This document shows positions 26,108 through 34,516 of a stretch of DNA of 55,766 nucleotides, in pieces (positions within the stretch are counted from its first letter, which is position 1; each line of letters opens with the position of its first letter). The notes under the pieces are model-generated. The model saw nothing but the letters and a program-made list of their open reading frames with translations. It did no database searches and was not told where the DNA came from. The stretch is taken from the NCBI GenBank assembly GCA_913061515.1, contig CAJXSF010000017.1, forward strand, positions 1 through 55,766. The letters run 5' to 3'. A program made the position numbers and the translations under genes. This stretch comes from an uncultured Gammaproteobacteria bacterium (lineage in GTDB: Bacteria; Pseudomonadota; Gammaproteobacteria; Pseudomonadales; Pseudohongiellaceae).

Positions 26108-26140
26108 AAAGGGGTAGCACAAGAGTGTGCTACCCCTTTT
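26108..26140. terminator. Terminator between serC and dinB
   Basis: AAAGGGGTAGCAC (26108-26120) pairs with GTGCTACCCCTTT (26127-26139) around a six-base loop. On the minus strand it follows the serC stop by a few bases and is flanked by A and T runs. Confidence 0.8.
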
Positions 26141-26143
26141 TTT

Positions 26144-27232
26144 CTAACCGTTGCGGCGTTCGAAGTCTTTCATGAACTCAACCAAGGCTGCGCAGCCCTC
26201 GATTGGCATCGCATTGTAGATCGAGGCACGAATGCCGCCCACTAAGCGATGGCCTTTGAGCGCATACAGCCCCAGCTTATCGGCTTCGCTTAGGAACGCA
26301 GCTGAAAGCTCTGGGTCTGCGATATTGAAAGTCACGTTCATCACAGAGCGATCGGCCTTGTGTGCCGAGCCGATATAAAAGTCAGTGCTGTCGATAGCTT
26401 CGTAAAGCAGAGCCGCTTTCTTTTCATTGATGGCTTCGATTGCGGCAACACCACCTTGCTCTTTCAACCACTCAAGAACCAAGCACATCATGTATATGGC
26501 GAAAGTGTTGTTAGTGTTCTGCAAGGAGTGGCTCTTCTCATAGACAGAGTAGTCCAGTAGCGACGGTGTGTAAGGCAAGGCGTTGCCCAACAGATCCTCA
26601 CGCATTAGCACTAAAGCCATGCCGGCTGGGCCAAGATTCTTCTGTAGACCAGCAAATATAGCGCCAAACTTATTGTAATCAAGTTGACGAGATAAAAGCT
26701 CAGAAGTCATATCGGCGACAAGAGGAATATCTCCAGTATCAGGGAACTGGTTCCAGCGCGTTCCGAAGATTGTGTTGTTGCTTGTAAGGTGAACGTAAGA
26801 CGTGTCGGCATCAAGACTCGCAGGGTTGAAGTCAGGAATACGGTCGAAATTCGTCGCTTCGCTAGTTGCGGCTACTGTGATATTGCCATAGCGAGACGCT
26901 TCCTTGCGGGCGAGTGAGGCGAAGTTGCCAGTCTCTAAATAAGCTGCTTTGTGAGCAGGATTGCGCCCGATCAAATTCATCGGAATAGCAGAAAACTGCA
27001 TCTGCGCGCCACCATGAACGTAGAGAATTTTAAAGTTATCGGGTAAGCCAGATAGCTCACGGAATAACTCGTCAGTTCGATTAATGACGGCATCGAACTC
27101 TTTAGATCGATGGCTTATTTCAATAAGGCCTGCGCCCAAGTCTTTGAAGTTTAGAAACTCGTCACGTGCCTTTTCCATAACGGAGGTTGGCAACATGGCG
27201 GGGCCGGCACCAAAGTTGAATACGCGTTTCAT
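26144..27232 (-). CDS. serC: Phosphoserine aminotransferase
   Basis: 362 residues. It begins FNFGAGPAMLP and keeps the PLP-lysine region FGAIFAGLQKNLGPAGM with the GLIEISHRSKEF and HGGAQMQFSAIP substrate-site segments. It makes 3-phosphoserine from 3-phosphohydroxypyruvate and glutamate in serine synthesis, and also serves pyridoxal phosphate synthesis. It lies 74 bp downstream of serA on the same strand, so both pathway steps are in one unit. A terminator follows. Confidence 0.97.
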   Translation of the reverse strand: MKRVFNFGAGPAMLPTSVMEKARDEFLNFKDLGAGLIEISHRSKEFDAVINRTDELFRELSGLPDNFKILYVHGGAQMQFSAIPMNLIGRNPAHKAAYLETGNFASLARKEASRYGNITVAATSEATNFDRIPDFNPASLDADTSYVHLTSNNTIFGTRWNQFPDTGDIPLVADMTSELLSRQLDYNKFGAIFAGLQKNLGPAGMALVLMREDLLGNALPYTPSLLDYSVYEKSHSLQNTNNTFAIYMMCLVLEWLKEQGGVAAIEAINEKKAALLYEAIDSTDFYIGSAHKADRSVMNVTFNIADPELSAAFLSEADKLGLYALKGHRLVGGIRASIYNAMPIEGCAALVEFMKDFERRNG

Positions 27233-27306
27233 AGTGACATCCTAATTGCTAAGTGAAAAAACTGTAAAATCTGTTGGCTTACGCGCTGAAGCATTATGCT
27301 ATGGCG

Positions 27307-28485
27307 TTACAGCACATTAACCTTGATGACATCCTGAATCTCGGCAATACGAGCAATGGCTGCATCGGAAATTGGTGAATCGACATCGATAAGATTGTAG
27401 GCGATCTCATTTCGGCTGCGATTAATCATGTCGATGACGTTGACATTTTGATCGGCCAATACGGATAGGATCTGCCCTAACATCTTAGGAACATTCTTGT
27501 TACTAATCGCCAGGCGAGTGCCTTTTTCAGCGCCAGCGACACGGTCTAGTGCAAGCGCTGGAAAATTCACTGAGTTCTTAATGTTGCCGTGCTCAAGGAA
27601 ATCCATTAACTGGTCGGCTGCCATAATAGCGCAATTCTCTTCCGCTTCGTCGGTACTAGCACCGATGTGAGGCATCAGGATTACGTCATCGCGGCCTATC
27701 AACTCAGCACAAGGGAAGTCGGCAACATACATACGCAGTAAACCATTATCCAGACCTTTGACAATCGCGTTTGTGTCGACAATTTCATCGCGAGAGAAAT
27801 TTAACAAACACAGACCTTTCTTAATGTTTGCAATGGCTGCTTCGTTAATCAGGTGACGAGTGGATTCCAATACTGGGAGGTGCAAACTGACGAAGTCTGA
27901 ATTAGCAAGCAATGCTGTCAGATTTTCGATTTTATGGACCTGATTAGGGAGGCGCCACGCGGCATCGACTGACAGCGCTGGGTCATACCCTAAAACTTTC
28001 ATACCAAGCCCAATGGCCATCTCTGCCACTAGCGAACCAATCGCTCCAAGACCCACAATGCCCAATGTCTTGCCTGCGATCTCCGCGCCTTTAAAACGGC
28101 TTTTCTCTTTTTCTAATAATTTAGACATTGCCGCATTGTCTTGCATATCAACAAGGGAGTTGACATAAGCCATGCCCGGCAGAATGCCTCGTGAGGAAAG
28201 CAATAAGCCGCACAGGACTAGCTCTTTAACAGCGTTGGCGTTAGCCCCCGGTGTGTTAAAGACGACGATGCCCTTTTCAGTGTATTGCGCAACCGGCACG
28301 TTGTTGACACCAGCGCCAGCACGAGCAACTGCTTTTAGGTTGGCGTTGACGTCAGTATCTTGGAGTTTGTGACTTCTCACCAAAATGGCGTCCGCATCGT
28401 TTGCTTCTGGGCTTACTTCGTAAGTCCCAGGAAATCGGACGAGGCCTTTGCTTGAGATTTTGTTGAAAGTCTTTATTTTGAACAT
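27307..28485 (-). CDS. serA: D-3-phosphoglycerate dehydrogenase
   Basis: 392 residues. The NAD-binding motif GKTLGIVGLGAIGSLVAEMA is at about 139, the substrate-domain residues are in RAGAGVNNVP, and the catalytic His is in LMPHIGASTDEAEEN. A C-terminal ACT domain at about 320-392 suggests feedback by serine. It lacks the extra intervening domain of long forms. First step of serine synthesis; upstream of serC. It is divergent from the MBL-fold gene, with 282 bp between that contain no recognisable gene or RNA. Confidence 0.95.
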   Translation of the reverse strand: MFKIKTFNKISSKGLVRFPGTYEVSPEANDADAILVRSHKLQDTDVNANLKAVARAGAGVNNVPVAQYTEKGIVVFNTPGANANAVKELVLCGLLLSSRGILPGMAYVNSLVDMQDNAAMSKLLEKEKSRFKGAEIAGKTLGIVGLGAIGSLVAEMAIGLGMKVLGYDPALSVDAAWRLPNQVHKIENLTALLANSDFVSLHLPVLESTRHLINEAAIANIKKGLCLLNFSRDEIVDTNAIVKGLDNGLLRMYVADFPCAELIGRDDVILMPHIGASTDEAEENCAIMAADQLMDFLEHGNIKNSVNFPALALDRVAGAEKGTRLAISNKNVPKMLGQILSVLADQNVNVIDMINRSRNEIAYNLIDVDSPISDAAIARIAEIQDVIKVNVL

Positions 28486-28767
28486 CGCTATTACCTTTTA
28501 CACCGTGTTGGCGCGCTGAAGGCAGGATACTTTGTCGAATCGCAGAGTAAATCGAGGAACACTGAGGACACGGGTAAGGATCAATCTATGCACACGCGCT
28601 AGGGTTTAAAAAGCGCACTTTATATCTTTATTTGCCCTAAATTACCAGTGCTGCATCAAACGCTGAGTCGAGCCCTGCGGCCTTATTTAAACGGGTTTTC
28701 GCCTTGTGGCAAACGGGCTATGATGGCGAAAGTGCTATATTCGCAGGGCGAGACAAAGGGGAGTCGT

Positions 28768-29637
28768 GTGCAAGAAGATTTTATCGCCGGTGAGCCAGTT
28801 CCAATTGCAGGGACAAACATCGCTGTTTTGCGGGTGTTGGGCAATAACGCGGGGCCTATGACTGGGCCAGGCACTAACAGTTATATCGTGGGAGGAGATC
28901 GCGTGGCCGTGGTAGATCCTGGGCCTGCCGATCCAAGTCATATCAAGCGTTTGCTCGAAATCATAGATGGCAGGCCAGTCGAGGCTGTGTTAGTCACTCA
29001 TACCCATGGCGATCATTCGCCCGGTGCTGCATTGTTACTACGCCATATCGATGCTCAGGTGGTGGGCTTGCCTGCACCACTAGGTAGCGGGCAAGATCCT
29101 AGTTTTAAGCCTACGCGCCAATACCACGATGGCGAGAGCATTCACTGTGGTGACTTCGATATTAGGCTCTTGCATACGCCTGGGCATGTCTCGAACCATC
29201 TGTGTTTTCTGCTTCAAGGCGATGGTGTGCTTTTCACTGGCGATCATATTCTTGAGGGCACTACGCCCGTTATTCTGCCACCCGATGGCAATATGCGAGA
29301 CTATTTGCATTCATTACAACGACTTAAGAGTGAACCTCTGCGTTACTTGGCGCCAGCGCATGGTAGGGTGATGAACCACCCTTTCCAAGAGATTGAGAAG
29401 CTGCTTCGTCATCGCATGCGCCGAGAAGCCAAGATTAAGCGTGTTCTTACAGATTCTTTCGCCGCAGGTGCGCTTAGTACAGAGGCTCTGAATCGACGGG
29501 TTTATGATGATGTGCCAGAACATTTATTGCCTTGGGCGATGAAAACTTTGCAGGCGCATTTGATAAAACTAAAGGAAGACGGCGAAGCGCTAGAGACCGG
29601 CGCAGGTTGGATACGTGGCGGGTCGCAGGACTTATGA
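28768..29637 (+). CDS. Metallo-beta-lactamase-fold hydrolase (LACTB2-like)
   Basis: 289 residues from GTG 28768, chosen because AAAGGGGAG ends four bases before it and because the family begins near this point. An in-frame GTG at 28648 would add 40 residues. Zinc motif H78-x-H80-x-D82-H83 (THTHGDHSPGA), then TPGHVSNHLC, TGDHIL and PAHGRV. A winged-helix tail (LLRHRMRREAKIKRVL) as in LACTB2-type enzymes, some of which are RNases. Substrate unknown. The last four bases overlap the next ATG (ATGA). Confidence 0.88.
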   Translation: MQEDFIAGEPVPIAGTNIAVLRVLGNNAGPMTGPGTNSYIVGGDRVAVVDPGPADPSHIKRLLEIIDGRPVEAVLVTHTHGDHSPGAALLLRHIDAQVVGLPAPLGSGQDPSFKPTRQYHDGESIHCGDFDIRLLHTPGHVSNHLCFLLQGDGVLFTGDHILEGTTPVILPPDGNMRDYLHSLQRLKSEPLRYLAPAHGRVMNHPFQEIEKLLRHRMRREAKIKRVLTDSFAAGALSTEALNRRVYDDVPEHLLPWAMKTLQAHLIKLKEDGEALETGAGWIRGGSQDL

Positions 29638-29933
29638 GTGCTAAGCCTTGGTTCGTATACCTTGTTCGTTGTCGCAACGGGACACTCTATACCGGCATCA
29701 GTACTGATGTGCAGCGCCGTTTCGAAGAGCATCAGCAGGGGGCTCCCAAAGGCGCACGCTATTTACGTGGCAAAGGGCCGTTAGCTTTGGTCTTCCAAGA
29801 GCAAGTTAGAGATAGGTCGCAAGCAAGCCGCATAGAGCTTTGGTTAAAAAAACAACCACGAAAAGCGAAGGAGGCTCTCGTTATGAATCAAACAACACTA
29901 CTGAACGTTTTTATGGACAAAGAAAAGCAATGA
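29634..29933 (+). CDS. GIY-YIG nuclease family protein (YhbQ-like)
   Basis: 99 residues from ATG 29634, which overlaps the preceding stop (ATGA). The longer reading from 29532 is out of context. A single GIY-YIG domain: FVYLVRCRNGTLYTGIS with Arg in DVQRRFEEH and a distal Glu in SRIELWLKK. Small UPF0213 proteins of this type are linked to DNA-damage tolerance, but their substrate is not settled. Translational coupling to the MBL-fold gene suggests they work on the same nucleic acid process (inference). Confidence 0.9.
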   Translation: MSAKPWFVYLVRCRNGTLYTGISTDVQRRFEEHQQGAPKGARYLRGKGPLALVFQEQVRDRSQASRIELWLKKQPRKAKEALVMNQTTLLNVFMDKEKQ

Positions 29934-29955
29934 GTTTTGCGCTAAGGTAGCGGTA

Positions 29956-30435
29956 ATGAAAAATCAAATGAACAAGCAACACGACTGGATGAACTTATCA
30001 GCGAGTATCGCCGTAATAATAGGTATCGTATTTTTGGGTTTGGAAATTCGTCAAAATACCGAAATGATGAAGTCGCAAACGCGGGACTCTATTTCGGAAA
30101 AACAAATGATGTTCTCTGAGTGGGTAGCAACTGAAGTTGATCTAGCCGAGGTTATCGCTAAGGCTAGTAGCGGGCAAGAACTAAGCCCAACAGAGGCGGT
30201 TCAGCATGGCTATTTCTTAGCGGGAGTCTGGCGTGAGTGGGAAAATAGCTACTATCAATACCAACAAGGCTTGTTTGATCGTGAGGAGTTTGTTCCGCGA
30301 ATGCACCGTTGGGAAGAGATGATGCGAAACCCCTATGTGAGCAACTCGTGGGTGGCCACTAGAATGAATTACTCGCCTAATTTTCGCACAGTAGTCGATA
30401 ATATTTTGGAAATCAACGCATTAGCAGGGCAATAA
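29956..30435 (+). CDS. Small membrane-anchored protein, function unknown
   Basis: 159 residues. One hydrophobic helix at about 12-29 (MNLSASIAVIIGIVFLGLEI) is followed by RQNTEMMKSQTRDS and a helical, Trp-rich domain. It resembles hypothetical proteins common in environmental bacteria, but I know no function. The start at 29956 or the next ATG four codons later cannot be separated. It lies between the GIY-YIG gene (22 bp) and the TudS-like gene (24 bp) on the same strand, so probably in one operon. Confidence 0.7.
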   Translation: MKNQMNKQHDWMNLSASIAVIIGIVFLGLEIRQNTEMMKSQTRDSISEKQMMFSEWVATEVDLAEVIAKASSGQELSPTEAVQHGYFLAGVWREWENSYYQYQQGLFDREEFVPRMHRWEEMMRNPYVSNSWVATRMNYSPNFRTVVDNILEINALAGQ

Positions 30436-30459
30436 CGCTATTGCTAATGAAGGGGCACA

Positions 30460-31449
30460 ATGAAAGCGGCAGAAACACAATTAGACAATGCGATAAGTGA
30501 AACGGCGTTACCGAAAATCCCCGTAGGCATCAGCAGTTGTTTACTTGGCGAGAAGGTGCGTTTTGATGGTCAGCATCAACTCGATAATTTTGTGTCGAAA
30601 ACACTCGGTCAGTATTTCGAATTTAAAAGATTCTGCCCGGAGGTCAGTATTGGGTTGGGAATCCCTCGGCGGCCCATCCGTTTAATCGCCAAAGATGACG
30701 CCGTAGTGTGTGTGTCGTCGGTAGATGAAAGCTTGGATTACACACAAGCCTTAACCGACTGTGCGCAGGAGCAACGCTCTTGGCAAGAGGATTTGTGCGG
30801 CTATATTTTGAAAAAGTCTTCTCCCAGTTGCGGCATGGAACGTGTGAAAGTCTACGATGGCAGTCGGCCGCGCCGGGATGGTGTCGGGATCTATGCCGCG
30901 AATTTAATGCAGAACTTCCCTAGCTTGCCAGTAGAGGAAGAGGGACGATTGGGCGACCCAATTTTGCGTGAAAACTTCATTCAACGTGTGTATGTCATGT
31001 CGCGGTGGCGTGCATTGCAAAAAGAAGGGGTCTCTGTCCGTGGTTTAGTAACGTTTCATGCTCGGCATAAGCTTATTTTAATGAGCCATTGTTTACAGAC
31101 CTATAAATCCCTCGGTCCTTTGGTTGCCGCTGCCAACAAAGCTAATCTCGACCAGACTTGTGATGTGTATATTCGTGACTTAATGGCAGCACTTAAAATA
31201 CGCGCAACTCGCGGTCGGCACGTGAATGTGCTGCAGCATATTCAAGGTTACTTAAAGAACTACTTGGACACTGATGACAAGGCCGAACTAAACGAGTCTT
31301 TTGCCAGTTATCTGCGTGGCCAATTGCCATTAATTGTGCCTATCACGCTCTTAAACCACCACTTTCGAAAACACCCCAACGACTATATTCGTGACTCTTG
31401 GTATATGCGTCCCTATCCGGCTGAGTTAAGTCTCCAGAACGATATTTAA
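30460..31449 (+). CDS. TudS (DUF523) - DUF1722 fusion, YbgA-like
   Basis: 329 residues in two domains. Residues 20-160 are DUF523/TudS, with the three cysteines that hold its [4Fe-4S] cluster: C27 (SSCLLG), C59 (FCPE) and C124 (SSPSCG). Stand-alone TudS removes sulfur from thiouracil. Residues 195-315 are DUF1722 (LVTFHARHKLILMSH to the LLNHHFRKHP end). The fused form is known as YbgA and is often found near photolyase genes, which are not seen here. Cytoplasmic; the substrate is unproven. A promoter for proA follows. Confidence 0.88.
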   Translation: MKAAETQLDNAISETALPKIPVGISSCLLGEKVRFDGQHQLDNFVSKTLGQYFEFKRFCPEVSIGLGIPRRPIRLIAKDDAVVCVSSVDESLDYTQALTDCAQEQRSWQEDLCGYILKKSSPSCGMERVKVYDGSRPRRDGVGIYAANLMQNFPSLPVEEEGRLGDPILRENFIQRVYVMSRWRALQKEGVSVRGLVTFHARHKLILMSHCLQTYKSLGPLVAAANKANLDQTCDVYIRDLMAALKIRATRGRHVNVLQHIQGYLKNYLDTDDKAELNESFASYLRGQLPLIVPITLLNHHFRKHPNDYIRDSWYMRPYPAELSLQNDI

Positions 31450-31467
31450 ACCCTGTCTAGTAATGCT

Positions 31468-31497
31468 TTGTCTGTGGCTGCTCTGACGGGCTATAAT
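31468..31497 (+). promoter_or_regulatory. Sigma-70 promoter of the proA-nadD cluster
   Basis: TTGTCT (31468-31473), 18-base spacer, TATAAT (31492-31497). The expected start of transcription near 31504 leaves a leader of about 65 bases before proA. A TTG at 31468 that opens the same frame is part of this promoter, so it is not a start codon. Confidence 0.6.
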
Positions 31498-31569
31498 AGT
31501 CGCTTTTATGCGGCTAGACGCGCTTTTGCGTGGCTGGTTGCAAAGTCGTTTACTAGCGCGGGTTTTCTC

Positions 31570-32865
31570 ATGGCAAGCAATGATCAATCTCAGGCTGCAG
31601 TGCAGGCAGAGGATATTCAATCGTATATGACGCAACTGGGCGAGCAAGCGCGCAAGGCAGCGCGAGCGGTGGCCAAAGCCCAAACAGCTCAGAAAAATGC
31701 GGCATTGCTAGCAATGGCCGATGCTATCGATGCACAGCGCGAAGCGATTATTCAGGCCAATGCATTGGATTTAGCGAATGGCAAAAGCAAAGGCTTGGAT
31801 AGTGCCATGCTTGATCGTTTGGAGCTAACCCCCGCACGTTTCGACAATATGATCGAAGGGCTGAAGCAAGTAGCCAGTTTGCCGGATCCGGTCGGAGAGG
31901 TTACAGACTTGCGTTTTCGTCCAACGGGCATTCAAGTCGGCAAGATGCGCGTGCCGTTAGGGGTAGTGGGGATGATTTATGAATCCCGACCAAACGTGAC
32001 TTGCGAAGCGGCCAGTTTGTGCTTGAAGTCGGGCAACGCTGTGATTTTGCGTGGTGGGTCAGAATCGATTCATTCGAACCAAGCATTGGCCAAATGCATT
32101 CAACTTGGACTGCAATCCGCTGGTATCGATCAACATGCCGTGCAAGTGGTGACTACGACTGACCGCGCAGCTGTTGGGCGTCTCATTGCGATGCCCGAGT
32201 TTGTAGATGTCATAGTACCTCGCGGTGGTAAGTCCTTGATTGAGCGCATCACTGCTGATGCACGGGTGCCAGTGATTAAACACCTCGACGGCAATTGCCA
32301 TGTGTATATCGACGACAAGGCTGACTTGGAAAAAGCGTTCTCCATAGCAGTGAATGCCAAGACGTCGCGCTATGGGACATGTAACACCATGGAAACCTTG
32401 CTCGTGGCAGAGGGCGTTGCGCAAAGCATATTGCCGAAACTGGCATTAGCTTATCGTGATGCGGGCGTGGAAATCCGCGCCTGTGCAAAAGCGCTTTTGC
32501 TGATGGAAGGTGCGGTGCCCGCGCAAGAAGCAGATTGGGAGACCGAATACTTGGCGCCTATTCTGGCTGTGAAAGTAGTTGCAACGCTTGATGAGGCGAT
32601 GGACCATATTGCTCAATATAGTTCAGCCCACACTGAGGCGATCATTACGGAAGACTATTCGCATGCGCAACGATTTTTGCGCGAAGTGGACTCTAGCTCG
32701 GTGATGGTTAATGCCTCGACCCGTTTTGCAGATGGTTTCGAGTATGGACTTGGCGCTGAGATCGGCATCTCAACGGACAAATTACATGCGCGGGGGCCAG
32801 TGGGGCTAGAAGGGCTCACTTCACAGAAATACATAGTGTTGGGTGACGGGCAGATTCGTGTCTAG
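31570..32865 (+). CDS. proA: Gamma-glutamyl phosphate reductase
   Basis: 431 residues from ATG 31570. Another ATG at 31627 is possible and no strong ribosome site decides. Catalytic Cys in [13 protein letters not shown]. The NADP-binding region is [18 protein letters not shown], and the substrate region is [11 protein letters not shown]. It reduces glutamyl-5-phosphate to the semialdehyde in proline synthesis. It is the first gene of a conserved gammaproteobacterial order (proA, nadD, rsfS, rlmH, mrdA) with short gaps. Confidence 0.96.
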   Translation: MASNDQSQAAVQAEDIQSYMTQLGEQARKAARAVAKAQTAQKNAALLAMADAIDAQREAIIQANALDLANGKSKGLDSAMLDRLELTPARFDNMIEGLKQVASLPDPVGEVTDLRFRPTGIQVGKMRVPLGVVGMIYESRPNVTCEAASLCLKSGNAVILRGGSESIHSNQALAKCIQLGLQSAGIDQHAVQVVTTTDRAAVGRLIAMPEFVDVIVPRGGKSLIERITADARVPVIKHLDGNCHVYIDDKADLEKAFSIAVNAKTSRYGTCNTMETLLVAEGVAQSILPKLALAYRDAGVEIRACAKALLLMEGAVPAQEADWETEYLAPILAVKVVATLDEAMDHIAQYSSAHTEAIITEDYSHAQRFLREVDSSSVMVNASTRFADGFEYGLGAEIGISTDKLHARGPVGLEGLTSQKYIVLGDGQIRV

Positions 32866-32911
32866 TACAAGCAAGAGCAATGGCTTATCCATCGGGAGGA
32901 TTGCATAAGTT

Positions 32912-33571
32912 ATGGGCGTGAGACGTATCGGTGTGATGGGGGGGATGTTCGACCCAGTGCACAATGCTCATATAGAAGCAGCGAAAGTGGCTATTGAAGT
33001 CTTGCAACTTGATGCGCTTAATATGGTGCCATGCCATGTGCCAAATCATCGTCAAGAGGCGCATGCGAGTGCCGAAGATCGCTTACAAATGTTGCGGCTA
33101 GCTACTGCGCAAATACCCAAAGTCTTGGTCGATGATCGTGAGTGCCGACGTGACGGAGTTTCCTATACCGTTGATACACTCGCCCAGATGGCCAATGAAT
33201 ACCCAGGTGCCATGTTGGTATTGGTGCTTGGCATTGATGCCTTCGCGACTCTGCCAAAATGGCATCATTGGCAGGCAATTTTCGCTCTAGCTAATGTGTT
33301 GGTTTTGGATAGGCCTGATGTGCAGGCAAAGATCGATCCAGACTTAGAGATGGATTTGCAATACCGAGAAGTGAGTTCAGTTGATCGTTTTTTCAGTGTG
33401 CCACAAGGCAGGATTTGGCGCCTGCCGGAACCAAAGCTAAAAATTTCATCCACCTCTGTGCGTGAAAGTTTGCAAAGTAATAAGCAGTCGTCCGCGCAAA
33501 TTCCGGCAGCGGTTGCAGACTATATACGCACTAACGCTTTATACCAAAACACTGCTCAATCGAAAGATTAA
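32912..33571 (+). CDS. nadD: Nicotinate-mononucleotide adenylyltransferase
   Basis: 219 residues. The nucleotidyltransferase signature GVMGGMFDPVHNAH is at 7-20 and ISSTSVRESL near 183, both contacting ATP. GIDAFATLPKWHHWQ is typical of NadD. It makes nicotinate adenine dinucleotide in NAD synthesis. In the order proA-nadD-rsfS-rlmH. The start follows GGGAGGATTGC at about 32896. Confidence 0.95.
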   Translation: MGVRRIGVMGGMFDPVHNAHIEAAKVAIEVLQLDALNMVPCHVPNHRQEAHASAEDRLQMLRLATAQIPKVLVDDRECRRDGVSYTVDTLAQMANEYPGAMLVLVLGIDAFATLPKWHHWQAIFALANVLVLDRPDVQAKIDPDLEMDLQYREVSSVDRFFSVPQGRIWRLPEPKLKISSTSVRESLQSNKQSSAQIPAAVADYIRTNALYQNTAQSKD

Positions 33572-33625
33572 GCCAATACAAAACTGGCGCAGGTCAGTTT
33601 CATACTAGATAGGAATACATTCGGT

Positions 33626-33997
33626 TTGAATACAAAACAGTTATCAGAGCTTGCAGTACGTGCATTAGAAGAAATGAAGGGACAAGACATCGTTTGTTTG
33701 GATGTACAAAAACTTACGCAAGTAACCGATTACATGGTGATCGTCACGGGCTCCTCTACGACTCATTTGCGATCAATGGCCGATGAGCTTGGTCGCCAAG
33801 TTAAAGCAGCAGGCGAACCGGTATTAGGCGATGAAGGGCGCCTGCAGGCAGAATGGATTTTGGTCGATTTAGGCGCAGTCGTCGTCCACATTATGTTGGC
33901 GCGAAGCCGTGCACTTTATAGTCTCGAAGATCTTTGGAACTTTGAGAACAAGCCTGGTGAGATTCCGGTGGATATGCCTGGAAACGATGAAGATTAA
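33626..33997 (+). CDS. rsfS: Ribosomal silencing factor RsfS
   Basis: 123 residues starting with TTG at 33626 (AGGAA upstream at 33610). There is no ATG that would keep the conserved ELAVRALEEMKGQDIVCLDV start. DYMVIVTGSSTTHLRSMADEL and GEGRLQAEWILVDLGAVVVHIM-type blocks are typical. RsfS binds uL14 on the 50S subunit and prevents subunit joining in stationary phase. The 3' end overlaps rlmH by 11 bases, so the two are coupled. Confidence 0.95.
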   Translation: MNTKQLSELAVRALEEMKGQDIVCLDVQKLTQVTDYMVIVTGSSTTHLRSMADELGRQVKAAGEPVLGDEGRLQAEWILVDLGAVVVHIMLARSRALYSLEDLWNFENKPGEIPVDMPGNDED

Positions 33998-34460
33998 TTT
34001 GCTCTCTATTGGGACTCGAATGCCGCGCTGGGTGGATGAGGGCGTTAGCGAGTATGCGAAGCGGCTTCCAGCGGATTTTAATTTCAGCGTTAGCGAAGTC
34101 CCGATGGCTAAACGTGGTAAAAGCATCGATATTGCCCAGGCAATTAGAAAAGAGTCCGATGCTTTGCTTGGCCGAGTGCGCCCGCAAGACTATGTCGTGG
34201 CGATGGAAGTGGGCGGCAAAGTCTTAAGTACGGAAGATTTGGCAGCTCGTTTTGATGCAATTCGTATGCAGGGCCAAAATGTCGCCTTGCTAGTGGGTGG
34301 CCCTGACGGTTTGGGGGGCGATTGTCTTGCGAGGGCTGACGAGAAATGGTCACTTTCAGCATTAACATTGCCGCACCCATTGGTTAGAATTCTCGTGGCC
34401 GAACAGGTATACAGAGCGTGGAGCATTCTTAATTCTCACCCCTATCACCGTGCCGGATAA
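33987..34460 (+). CDS. rlmH: 23S rRNA pseudouridine-1915 N3-methyltransferase RlmH
   Basis: 157 residues from ATG 33987 (MKINLLSIGTRMPRW), the family start. The frame is open further up inside rsfS but without family similarity. SPOUT-fold features: ALLVGGPDGLGGD forms the knotted SAM site, and SLSALTLPHPLVRILVAEQVYRAW followed by SHPYHR is at the C-terminus. It methylates pseudouridine 1915 of 23S rRNA in assembled ribosomes. Overlaps rsfS by 11 bases. Confidence 0.96.
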   Translation: MKINLLSIGTRMPRWVDEGVSEYAKRLPADFNFSVSEVPMAKRGKSIDIAQAIRKESDALLGRVRPQDYVVAMEVGGKVLSTEDLAARFDAIRMQGQNVALLVGGPDGLGGDCLARADEKWSLSALTLPHPLVRILVAEQVYRAWSILNSHPYHRAG

Positions 34461-34516
34461 AACTATTTGCCATTTAGTCGGTCATAAAGAGAGTTAGTTG
34501 CTAAACAGAAGGGATT

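Noticed and set aside
26097..26120. GTG start of dinB at 26120
   Set aside because: It is in the stem of the serC terminator and the added residues are not part of Pol IV.
31468..31569. Extended N-terminus of ProA
   Set aside because: The leader overlaps the TTGTCT/TATAAT promoter and is not seen in the family.
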